This document shows, one piece after another, positions 52,427-63,383 of a stretch of 64,000 nt of DNA. The DNA comes from Trema orientale (taxonomy: Eukaryota > Streptophyta > Magnoliopsida > Rosales > Cannabaceae), in the NCBI GenBank assembly GCA_002914845.1, contig JXTC01000035.1, positions 1,408,901-1,472,900 on the forward strand, read 5' to 3'. The notes below the pieces were generated by a model that worked only from the letters and a program-made list of their open reading frames with translations, was not told the DNA's origin and did no database searches. The position numbers were made by a program, and so were the translations under genes. The first letter of the stretch is position 1. Each line of letters begins with the position of its first letter.

Positions 52427-55400
52427 CATTTCTAAATCAATTCATCTACAATCGACTAATTGAGCAACTCTAGTCTCATTACCACGCATGGAGCATATAG
52501 TACTAATGAAGTAGGGACGAAAACGTCAGTTCAAAACTCTATTAAGGATTAGTGGTGGGGAAATTGGGGCGAGTGGAGCGATGGCAGAGTGAAAGTGGGC
52601 AAGTGAGGGCATGACCCCCTGCTCACCTCTTTTATTTTTATTTTTTAATGTTATTTTCTTTTTCACTATTTGGTCCTATTAAATATATAATTTTACAAAT
52701 TTATTTCCACTTTGAAATGTGAATGAGCAAATTCACTCTTAGAATCACCTAAATTTAACTTTTTTTTTTTTTCATTTAATTTTCAAAACAAACATTGAGA
52801 GTAAATCGAATTGAAATGACTTTTCATTTTTTTACATATATTCTAATTCTCAATATTTAAGTAAAGAAAAATTTCAAGTTTTAGATGATTTTTTTCAAGG
52901 TGTATTCTACTTTATTATTATTTAGAATATATTCATAGGATAATTTTAGTATAAGAGGGGCAAAACTATTCCCCTAATAGGAGTGGATTCTAAAAGATTT
53001 TATTTGTTAAGGGCTAAAGACTATAATATTTATCATACACTCTTCTCCCATCCCCATTTGATTTTATTCTCAAGAGAGAGAAATATTTCCCTTCTTTTAT
53101 TAAACAAGAAATTGGGTTAAATACCTCTTCTTGATAGTTGATTTTGAGTACTTCACCCATCTTCATAATTTTTTAGCTAAAACCACCCGTTTTAAATAAA
53201 AGTCTTGTACAATGACATATATGACCCTGGTTAAAATTGAAATAAAAAGAAAAAGAGAAGGAAAAATAAAAAATACATAACTCTTTCTTCTTCATTGCGA
53301 TCTGTCTCCCATCTCTCATTCCAACTCTCATCTGCACCCACCTGTGCTCTCAATGGAACTGGTTATTCCCACCCCACGCTCCCGAAAACCCGTCGAAATC
53401 ACACCAGTCGCATCCCATCGAACCCACCCCATCAATACTCATGATTAATTTTTGTAGATTATAAGTTATTTTCTAGTAGGACTTGAAACTATAGCGAAAA
53501 ATAGAAAGTTTTTGGTCATTTTTTGAGCTTGAAAAGTTGTAAACTAGAGAATGGGTTGTAAAACGGCGAGATTCGCTATGGAGAAGAAACCCAGATTAGG
53601 ATACACAGGGATGCCTAGTTTTCTAGACAGCTTATCTAGAACTCGACAAATTATACATTATAGAGTATAAGTTATTTTCTAGTAAAACTTAAAACTATAG
53701 TGAAAAAGTCATTTTTTGAGCTTGAAAAGCTGTAAATTAGAAAATGGGTTGTAAAACGGCAAGATCCACTACGGAGAAGAAACTCAGATCGGGATTAGAC
53801 ATGGGTGTCTAATTTTCTAAACAGCTAGTCCAGAACTCGACAAATTGTACATTATCAAATATGCTTGATATTATTGTCGAGTCTTATCTCAACAATGGTA
53901 CATTTAGGCTCTCAACATTACATTGACAATGGTAGACACAGCTGTCAATCCATAGGCTAATTATAGTCGTCCAGGCACTAGACACTATCTCAACTATACT
54001 AGACACACTGTCTATCATTCTCGACAGTGCAGTCGAGTAACTAGATACCAATGTCGAGATTTTTCTAGAGTATAAAAAAGTTACTCGATATCACAGTCGT
54101 GTTGCTCGACATGGTGTCTAGAAATATCGACACTTATGTCTAGACACTAAACACTATTGTCAAGCAACTAAAGCCATATGTCTAACTATTAGAAATACAT
54201 GTCTAGCTACTTGAAACACATGTCTAGTAATTAGAAATATATGTCTAGCAACTAAAAACACATGTCTAACAATTAAAAACGCATGTATAGCCATAAGAAA
54301 TACATATCAAACCTAACAAAATTTATTATTTTATGTTTGCTAATATATAGTTCTTCTTTTATTTTCTAATTTATTTTTTATTCAGATATATCATTAACAC
54401 TCATGATTATATGATGGTATTTAGGACTCTCCAAAATTCTCCCAATTAATATGTTGCACCACAAGCATTTCGGATTGGGCCAAATAGAATTCAGGTCACG
54501 AACTCTAATAAAAACTATTTCAAAAATTTTGGACACACTAGACATTATCTGTATGCATATTGTAGTTTGAGCTAGACTATGATAGACATGCTGTCTAGCA
54601 TGGTCGAGCATTGTCTACTCAGATTGGCCACGTAGACATTATGTCTAGCTTAGTGCAACACTATATGATAAGTTTATATTTAATTGAGTAATTTTTCTTT
54701 TCTGAATAATGTCTTAATATGGTTTATGTATGCATATTGGTTATTAAATGATTTTGGAGGGAACTCATAAAAACAAAGGAAACTATTTCAAAATTTTTTG
54801 AAAATTAGATTCATAAGGTGTCTAGCGCGGTTGAGATTTTCCAAGACTTTATTAGACACACTGTCTAGCATTATCGTTCCTTGTCTGTTTAGCCCGACCA
54901 CGCTAGATAGAGTGTCTAGCTTAGTCTAGTACCATGTGGTAAGATCAAATTATGCATATAAGTTGTTAAATGATTTTGTTAGAAAGTTATAAAAATGGAG
55001 GAAACTATTTCAAAATTTTTAGAAAATTAGATTGACAATCTAGCGTTGTTAAGATTTTCTTATATTGCACTAAACTAGACACATTGTTTAGCAAGGTCGA
55101 TCCTTGTATGTTTTGCTCGACCATGCTAGACAGAGTGTCCAACTTAGTCTAGCTATTAGACACGAGTTGTCTACCCTACCAGACAAATTATTTATCTGGT
55201 AGATACTATTGTCTAGCTTCTCATACAAATTATCTATATTGTATACACTATTATCTAACTTCCTAGACAAGTTGTCTATCCGGTAGAAACGATTGTCTAG
55301 TTTCTCATTCAATTTGCCTATTTGATAGATACTATTATTAAGCTTCCCATACAAGTTGTCTATCTTATAGACATTATTGTCTAGCTTCTCAAACAAGTTA

Positions 55401-55599
55401 TCTATCTACTAGACACTAAGTATAATGAACTAAAATTGGACATAAACCAAATTAAATACAATATAATTACAAAATTAGTGAGTTTTGTAAACTTAGTCAC
55501 TAATTTGTTCATTATTATTGGAAACTTAGTCACTACTATAATTAAAATATATCACCATTACTATTAGAAACTTAGTCACAAGTTTGTTATTTCTAATTA
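52427..55599. repeat. Duplicated block B, copy 2 (3173 bp)
   Basis: Second copy of 47228-50400. This copy runs on without interruption into more spacer and minisatellite, so it is probably the natural left half of the MULE. Confidence 0.92.
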
Positions 55600-57385
55600 C
55601 AAACTCAATAACTAAGTGTAATGAATAATAAGTACATTAAAGTACAAACTTAGTGAGTTTTAAATTATCATTACTACTACAATAAAAATATGTCACAATT
55701 ACCATTGGAAACTTAGTCACAACTTTCTTCTTCTAAACAAGAAGTCTAGCTATTAGACATAAGTTGTCTAGTTTTCTAAACAAGTTGTCAATCTTGTAGA
55801 TACTATTGTTTAGCTTTCCAGACAAACTGTCTATTGACTAGACACTAACTATAAAGAAATAAGATTTGACATAAACTAAATTAAATACAATATAATTACA
55901 AAATTAGTGATTTTTGTAAACTTATTCACTATGTTTTTCAAAACTATTAGAAACTTAGTCACTATATAATGAAAATATATCACCATTACTATTTAAAACT
56001 TAGTCATAACTTTATTTTTATAATTACAAAGTCAATAACTAGGTGTAATGCATAATAAGTGCATTATATTAAAGTGAGTTTTAAATTATCATCGCTACTA
56101 TAATGAAAATATGTCACAATTACTATTGGAAACTTAGTAACAATTTTGTTCTTCCAAATTACAAACTCAATAACTATGTGGAATGAGTAATAATTATATT
56201 AAATTATAAAATCAGTAAGTTTTGAATTATCATCACTACTATAATGGGAATATGCCACCATTACTATTAAAAACTTAGTCACAACTTCTAGCTTTCTAAA
56301 TAAGGAGTTTAGCTATTAGACAAGAGTTGTCTAGCTCTCCAGACATGATATCTATCTGATAGACNNNNNNNNNNNNNNNNNNNNNNNNNNNNNNNNNNNN
56401 NNNNNNNNNNNNNNNNNNNNNNNNNNNNNNNNNNNNNNNNNNNNNNNNNNNNNNNNNNNNNNNNNNNNNNNNNNNNNNNNNNNNNNNNNNNNNNNNNNNN
56501 NNNNNNNNNNNNNNNNNNNNNNNNNNNNNNNTTCCAGACATATTGTTTAGCTGTTAAATAATATTGTTGAGCTTTCTAGATAAGTTGTCTATCGACTATA
56601 TACTAACTATAATAAAATAAAATTTGACAAAAAATCAAATTAAATAAAATATAATTACAAAATTAGTGAGTTTTGTAAACTTACTTATTACTTTGTTCAT
56701 TACTATTAGAAACTTAGGCACTATATAATAAAATTATGTCACCATTACTATTAGAAACTTAGTCACAACTTTATTCTTTATAATTACAAACTTAATAACT
56801 AGGTATAAAATATAATAAGTATATTATATTAAATTATAAAATTAGTGAGTTTTGAATTATCATCGCTACTATGATGAAAATATGTCACTATTACTACTGG
56901 AAACTGAGTCTCAACTTTGTTTTTCCAAAATACAAACTCAATAACTATGTGTAATGAGTAATGAGTATATTAAATTACAAAATGAATGAGTTTTGAATTA
57001 TCATCACGACTATAATGAGAATATATCACCATTACGAATGAAAACTTTTTTTTTTATGCTGGGGATTATAACTGGAAACTTAGTTACAACTTTGTTCTTT
57101 CCAAACAAGGAGTCTAGCTATTAGACACGAGTTTTCTAGCTCTTCATATATGTTGTTTATCTAATAGACACTTTTGTCTAGCTTTTTAGATAAACTGTCT
57201 ATCAGGTAGACACTATTGTCTAGCTTTTCATATATATTGTCTATTTGTGAGACACTGTGGTCGAGCTTTCCAGACAAACTGTCTATCCGATAGACACTTT
57301 TGTCTAGTTTTCTAGACAAGCTTTCTATTTGCTAGACAATATTGTAGATCTTTCCAGATAAGATGTCTATCGACTAGATACTAAC
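55415..57385. repeat. Alternating 42-bp arrays and AT-rich spacers
   Basis: Further arrays of the 42-bp unit lie at about 55741-55850, 56291-56590 (with a gap) and 57106-57385. The spacers between them (about 55416-55740, 55851-56290, 56591-57105) are related to each other. All contain repeated AAACTTAGTCAC, AATTACAAAATTAGTGAGTT and TCAATAACTA.GTGTAATG. Together they form a higher-order repeat. Confidence 0.75.
56365..56531. other. 167-N assembly gap inside a minisatellite array
   Basis: Both flanks are 42-bp repeat sequence, so the number of units in this array is unknown. Confidence 0.9.
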
Positions 57386-57550
57386 TATAATAAAATAAAA
57401 TTTGATATAAACTAAATTAAACACAATTTCAAATAAACCATAGTAAACCATAATTATAAGAAAGACAATGATAATACTTAGGACACACTAAGACCATTTA
57501 TTGACCACATCATAGAATTTTTACATGAAGTTTTGTTGCGTCCATATATT

Positions 57551-57733
57551 TCATAATTTGAGCACTGTTGTCCTTTTTTTTTTTTTTTGTTTTTGGTGGA
57601 GCCTCGTATAATTATCCCTTAGATTTGCTGTATTATCAAGCCCTAAAACAAATGCTTTGTTACAAGCTACATTTCTTGACTTTCTTACTAACGTCTCACA
57701 TAGTGGGATATTGACTTTCTTCTGCCAACAAAT
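57551..57733 (-). pseudogene. MULE transposase-like fragment, inner part
   Basis: The minus strand reads LCWQKKVNIPLCETLVRKSRN then VACNKAFVLGLDNTANLRDNY. It sits directly on the other side of the solo LTR from the fragment at 59198-59329 and in the same direction. No catalytic motif is visible. I class it with the transposon only from position. Confidence 0.3.
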
Positions 57734-59202
57734 GAAAGTGTCTACGCTCAAAATATACTAGCGGCTATCGTAGTATAGATTAAGGTGTTGATCCCACAGA
57801 GAAGTAAATCAACAATAAAAGGTAACGAAAAATAGAAAGAAAAATTGAAAATAAAAATAAACTGAGCAATAAATTAAAATAATAGCAGAATTATGAACGA
57901 AAATACCAATATGAGAAAACAGGGCTTCAAGATTCACTTAATTGCTCGTTTAACTGTTATCAACTTTGATTCCAATTTATCACTCAATTATATGTTTTAC
58001 ATCCCAAACACATAACCGAAAAATATAGCAATTATGAATGAATATTAATCTAAAGTATTCAATATGAGAAATTCTTCCAATTAACACCAAAAATATGTCA
58101 TCTTACTTGTTATCTAAGATCGACAATATATCACAGAGACAATAATGCAGTAAAAGATCAACTAATAAAACAAATATAATTATAATATATTGAAAATAAA
58201 AATATTGAAGAATTTAACAAACCAAATATATAAGCGTTGAAACACTTCTCAGGAATCAAAGCTGGAAAACAGAAAAACTACACAACTAAGATAATCTCTC
58301 TAGCCTCTCTAAAATCTAGCCTAACATCTCACCCATCTCACACTCTCTCTATAGAAAAAGTAGAGTTTTCTCTCTTAAAATTAGTGTGTTTTTCTCTTCT
58401 CACGTTCTGGGTATTTATAGCTAAGTTTGAAGTGTTGTGCAAGTTCCCACGTTTCTAATAGTGGCTTCTGATTGGCTGGATGATTTGTCAATTTCACACA
58501 ATTCCCACTTTCTCTTTCTCTCTCTTCCTCTTTATTATTCACATATTCTGAGCAATGAAAATTGATCGGATGTGGCATAAACCGATGAGCTCGGCACTTA
58601 AACGGCTCGTCATTCGCTGAAAGAATAGTCAAAGTCCAAGAGCTGAAGTGGCGACATTCCAATGGGCTGAAAACAGGTTGCATGGACCTTATGAAGCACC
58701 GGATCCGGCACAACCTGAGGCTGTAACAGCACGCGGGGCCCACCTGCTCCCTGCCTTAGACGCGCCAGCTTCTCCGCGTACAGTCCACGCGCTCGTCTGG
58801 TGGTCTTGAGCTCGATCAAACGGCTCATATCACGCATGGATTTTCACTTCTCACGCGCGCGACTGGAGCTCCCTTTTCCGATTTCTTTTCCTTTTCTTTT
58901 TTTCTTTTTTTATTTAACCTAAATCAAAATAAAATTAAAGTAAATTAAATTAAAATAAAAAAATCATAATCTAAATAAATTAATTCTGAATTCAATTAAA
59001 TAAAACTAAATTATCCTAAACTAAATTAAATAAATTAAATTAAATAACTAAATCTAATAAAATTAAATAAAAATTATATCTAAATACTAAAAATCATATT
59101 AACTATAAAATAACCTAAATTAAACGAAAATCACACAAAAACACACAAAATAAATAAGAAAAAGAACATAAATAACTTTATTTCTATAGAGTTATCAGAA
59201 AG
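57734..59202 (-). mobile_element. Solo LTR with perfect 5-bp target duplication
   Basis: The LTR is 57739-59197 (1459 bp), plus-strand ends TGTCTACGC and GAGTTATCA, flanked by GAAAG at 57734-57738 and 59198-59202. TG..CA ends plus a 5-bp duplication define an LTR that lost its interior by recombination between two LTRs. The phrase GTTGATCCCACAGAGAA near 57787 is a common text near the ends of some plant Gypsy-type LTRs on this strand, so the element probably lies in the minus direction. The family is a guess. It inserted into the MULE, so it is younger than that element. Confidence 0.8.
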
Positions 59203-59329
59203 CCATCATGTCTCTATAATTTTTTATAGCTATTGGAACAATATCTATGTCAAAGACATTCTTGTCGATTTCTGTACTTTCATATATCTCATCTATTAGT
59301 TTGTTGAAAGTTATATTTAGTTCTACCAT
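59198..59329 (-). pseudogene. Possible MULE transposase N-terminus
   Basis: From ATG at 59329 the minus strand reads MVELNITFNKLIDEIYESTE then IDKNVFDIDIVPIAIKNYRD, ending at the solo LTR. The pattern of a short strand, an amphipathic helix with 'DEIYxxxxID', then alternating hydrophobics resembles the start of plant MuDR-type proteins. It is only 44 residues and no DDE or SWIM motif is present. The link to MULE rests on this resemblance and on its place between inverted arms. Confidence 0.4.
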
Positions 59330-59389
59330 AATGTATCTTGATTGTTGTCTCTTTTCATTCTAATTCCAAGAACCTTCGCTCTTTTCCCA

Positions 59390-60477
59390 ACACTATTATA
59401 TAATATTATTATGAGTGTTAATGACATATCTGAACAACAAATAAAGTACAAAAGAAAGGAAGACATATACATTAGCAAACATAAAATACTAAATTTAGTT
59501 AGGTTTCTCATGTGTTAGTGGCCAGACCTATGTTTCTAATGGCCAGGCATGTGTTTCTAATAGATAAACTTGTGTTTCGAGTGGCTAGACTTGTTTATTT
59601 AGTTTTTAGACAACATTGTCTAGTATTTAGACAAAAGTATAGACCTCTCTAGACATAATATCTAATCACTCAATTCCACTGTCGAGAATAATAGATAATG
59701 TGTCTAATATAATCCAGAAATGTCTAGCACTTGGACGACAATCGTCAATCTCTGGCTCAACAGGTGTGTCTAAAACTGTCTATGTAGCATCGAGAGCCTA
59801 GATATACAATTGTTGAGACAAGACTCGATAATACTATCAAGCATAGTCGATAATATACAATTGGTCGAGTTCTCGACAAGTGGTCTAGCAACTAGACATA
59901 CCTGTCTATCTCGATCTGGGTTTCTTTTTCGTAGCGAATGCTATTTTTTACAACTCATTTTCCGATTTATAACTTTTCATGCTCAAAAAATGACCAAAAA
60001 TTTTCTATTTTCCATTATAGTTTTAAGTTCTACTGAAAAACTACTAATCTACTAATCAAACGTATATTAAAAAAGAAAGTTTTTTTAGAAATGTAATTTC
60101 CACTTACTTCATTAGAAGCTTGAACCTTGAAATGGGAAAATATTCAAAAAGAAAAGTATAATGACAAGGAGGACCATACTCTTGACTATTAATTGACAAA
60201 AAATTAGCTTATTTTCACTAGTGTTTTCATGTTTTTGGCTGAAATAAGGTAATAATAATAATGAGGAAGAAAATATAAAAAGAGAAGAAGGGGATGAGAA
60301 AGGAGGAAAAAAAATATCTTCCCTAATAATTTAGTGCCATGTACTAACATATTATCGAGGGTATATTAGTCTTCACAATCAATATTTCACTTAAAAAGTG
60401 TAACTACATAAAAATTATAAAAGTTGGTGTACTTTCTTAAAACCACTTTCTGCAAAGAGTATTTTGCAAAGGAACCC
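59390..60477 (-). repeat. Right inverted arm of the MULE
   Basis: Reverse complement of the left arm at clearly lower identity, by eye perhaps 70-80 percent. It includes GTCTAG-rich text at 59520-59900 and the GTCATTTTTTGAGC / GCTCAAAAAATGAC block at about 59978-59991. The outer end, read inward, starts GGGTTCCTTTGCAAAATACTC. Confidence 0.65.
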
Positions 60478-61603
60478 ATATAAAAATCTTATAAAATCAA
60501 TAGTCACCATTATTACAGAAAAAAAAAAAAGAAAAAATGAAAGATAAAAAACTCAATTGTTTTGTTTTGTGTACTTGCTCTATAACATAGTCTTCTTTCT
60601 TAAAGGTTCTTTTTCTGTCCTTTTATTTTGGAAAGAATCTGATAAGAATTTAAGGTATTTGCCATGACATACATTGAAAGTTATTTTTTCTCTATATCAT
60701 AGGTTCGTTCTCTATATTATAACATTAAAGGTCTACTCGAGAATTAGGCAGATTAATTTCAAAGAAAAAAGATTCAGGTGGAAGAAGAAAGGAAAAAAAA
60801 TATGGAGGAAAAAAAAATCAGCTTCAAGTCTCTAAGAGCATTTTTCTTTTTCCTTCAATTTTTCCATTCAGTCCTTTTGTTTTCAATGATCGAATTGACC
60901 CCTTCAAGTTTTTTTTTTTCTTTTGAGAGTCAATAAAACAAAAATACCCTAAAATTTGAGTTTTCTGCAAAAAAATAACCCAATTTTTGAGATTTATAAC
61001 AATTACCCTAAGATTTCAAATTCCTGCAAATGTATACCTTATGAAGCGGTTTGAATAGTGAGAAGATAATTTTACTCTTGTTATATGATAAACATGTTCT
61101 AAACAGTCATATATTTACTCGTTCATGGTTCTGATGATGAGTTCTGTGGCTTTTCAAGGAAACTATCATCCATGGTATGAGCCTAGGACTGAAGAATAAA
61201 GGGCTTGCTCAAATCTAATGAGAATCAATTCTGGCTTGATCTAAGGATCTTTAGTGGTGAGAATGGCAGACGAGAGAGAATAGAGAGATTTGTTTTCATT
61301 TCATTTTTAATTATTTTAAGTTTTTTTTTCTTTTTTCTTTTTTAAATTAAAAAATAGTTAATGTGAATATTAACAAATGTATTACTGTTTAGTTTGGAAC
61401 ATGTTAATCATTTAATTAAAAAGTATAATCAGGATACAATTAGTCAAACATGTTTTTTTTTAATTAGTTAATAAGGATATTTCAGTCTTTCTATTGTTAA
61501 ATTTACTATGTTGGGCCTATAATATTATTTCACAAAACTCAAAGATGAGATAACTTTTTTTTTCAAAAAAAAAAAAATCATACTTCAAGGTATTTTGGTG
61601 TTA
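60478..61603. other. Intergenic, AT-rich
   Basis: No gene is seen. Short open frames lack domains, and there are homopolymer runs. Confidence 0.5.
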
Positions 61604-62853
61604 TTCGCTTTTTTTTTTTTTAAACAATTGAAAAGGAACATTCTTTTGTTTTTTGTTCAATTTTCTTTGTAACAATGGTAGTTGCTCCATTTTTTGAGAA
61701 GTCATAGGTTTCTGAAAAAAAAAAAATAATTGAGTCAAAAGATTTGAGACCATAGCAATCCTGTGGGGAATGAATTTATGGGAGAAAATATATAGAGAGA
61801 GAGAAAGAGAGTAACAAATAAGAGAGATGCTTTAACAAAAGATAGATGAGGCTTTTCTTTTTTTTGAGAATAATATTAAGTGTGGTAAAGTTCATAATAA
61901 GTATTGTAGTTCTTAATTTTTAACCAGTGAGATCAATTAAAATCCACTCCTATACTAGAATTTTCTTATTTTTACAAAGTTTTAGAACTTTTGAGTGTTA
62001 TTTTTTTGTATTTAAGAAAATTAATTTACCGCGTCTACTACAAATTAGTTTTAACTCCGCAATATTCTCGAGTTGTTAAATTCATGATAAAAATTTAATT
62101 ATTTTTCTACTTTACAAAGAGAAAGTTAATTGATTAAGAAATATTATATCCCTTTATTAAATACCACACACATCCTTTAAATATCCCACATCTTTTTTTT
62201 TTTTTTCCTTTTTCCTTTTTGGGTTAGTCACTTGTCAATAATTCGCTTTCTTTAAAGTTGTTAAATTCGCTTTTTTTTTTTCCTCAAAATAATTGAAAAA
62301 TAATATTCTTTTGTTTTCTGATGAATTTTCTTTGCAACAATAGTGGTTACTTCACCTTTGAGAAGTCATAGGTAATAATTGAGTCAAAAAATTTGAGACC
62401 ATAGTAATCCTGTGGGGAATGAATTTATGGGAGAGAGAGAGATGCTTTAACGAAAGATAGATGAGACTTTTCTTTCTTTTGAGAGTAACATCAAGTGTGA
62501 TAAAATTCATAATAAGTATTATAGTTCTTAATTTTTAATTAAATTAAAATCCACTCCTACACTAGAATTTCCTTATTTTTATAAAGCTTTAGAACTTTTG
62601 AGTGTTATTTTGTTGTATTTAAGAAAATTAATTTACTGCCTCTACTACAAATTAGTTTTAGTTCCGCCATATTCTCGAGTTGTTAAATTCATGATAAAAA
62701 TTTAATTATTTTTACACTTTACAAAAAGAAAGTTAATTGATTAAGAAATACAATATCCCTTTTTTAAATACCACACATAGCCTTTAAATACTCCACATCT
62801 TCTTTTTTTTTTTTCCCCCCTTTTTCCGTTTTGGGTAGTCATTTGTCAATAAT
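61604..62853. repeat. About 0.6-kb tandem duplication
   Basis: Copy 1 is about 61604-62239 and copy 2 about 62266-62853. Shared blocks in order include GAGAAGTCATAGGT, CCTGTGGGGAATGAATTTAT, AGAACTTTTGAGTGTTATTT, TATTCTCGAGTTGTTAAATT and CCCTTTWTTAAATACCACAC. Many small indels separate the copies. Each copy holds a member of the dispersed MITE-like family. It is non-coding. Confidence 0.85.
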
Positions 62854-63165
62854 GTTAGTTTATTTGTTATTTTACAAATATAGGAAATAATAATGCTCCA
62901 ATGCTTCTATTTTCATACTTTAACGTATAATTTATGGGTCAATGAGAATATGAGATGGTGTATCTTTAAAAATACACATTCGTGTGATACACGTTCTGAA
63001 TCTGAGGTATTGTAAAGGCCGCTTGTACTCGTCTTCTTTGTATTTTGTTTTGTTTTATTTTTTGTTTTTCAAATTCGTAAACAATTTTTTTTTTTCTTTT
63101 AAACTTCAAATAATGCACCCAGCACTCAAAGAACTAAATTTCAACTATGCCCTGTGGCGTAATAG

Positions 63166-63383
63166 CTACACCATTTTTTTTTTTTAAAAAAAGGTGGGGG
63201 TAACTAATGACCTTCACTTATTACAAATTAAAGAAAAATATCTATTATTACCCAATCCCCACCCCATTAAGGATGATAAGCTTTCACGCCTACTCCGGTG
63301 TAACTCAAACCTAGAACCGAGATCTTAAGTAGTGGGTGCTTTTACCACTTGAGCCAACTTACTTCGTCAAACTAACTACACCA
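63166..63383 (-). mobile_element. tRNA-derived SINE with target duplication
   Basis: The element is 63174-63375 on the minus strand. Its head has box-A-like TGGCTCAAGTGG and box-B-like AGGTTTGAGTTAC at a tRNA-like distance; the tail ends in an A-run (plus-strand T-run from 63174). CTACACCA flanks both sides (63166-63173 and 63376-63383). No protein is expected from a SINE. Confidence 0.7.

Larger units (their letters stand above)
47915..60477. mobile_element. Long-inverted-repeat Mutator-like element (MULE)
   Basis: The outer parts are inverted relative to each other. 47915-48005 matches the reverse of about 60385-60477; 48285-48400 matches the reverse of about 59930-60045; and 49106-49215 matches the reverse of about 59390-59510. 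Both outermost ends begin GGGTT followed by ACTC/CCTC-like words, as in MULEs that start with GGG. Inverted arms are about 1.1-1.3 kb. Between them lie palindrome-rich minisatellites, spacers and a transposase-like fragment. No clear 9-bp target duplication is seen. As written the element spans 12.6 kb, but this includes a duplicated assembly block and a Copia piece. The continuous version starts near 53114, and without the solo LTR it would be about 5.9 kb. Confidence 0.6.

Noticed and set aside
57739-59197. GC-rich part of the solo LTR (about 58560-58870) as a gene
   Set aside because: Open frames are short and overlap on one strand, and the whole segment is bounded by TG..CA and a 5-bp duplication, so it is LTR sequence.
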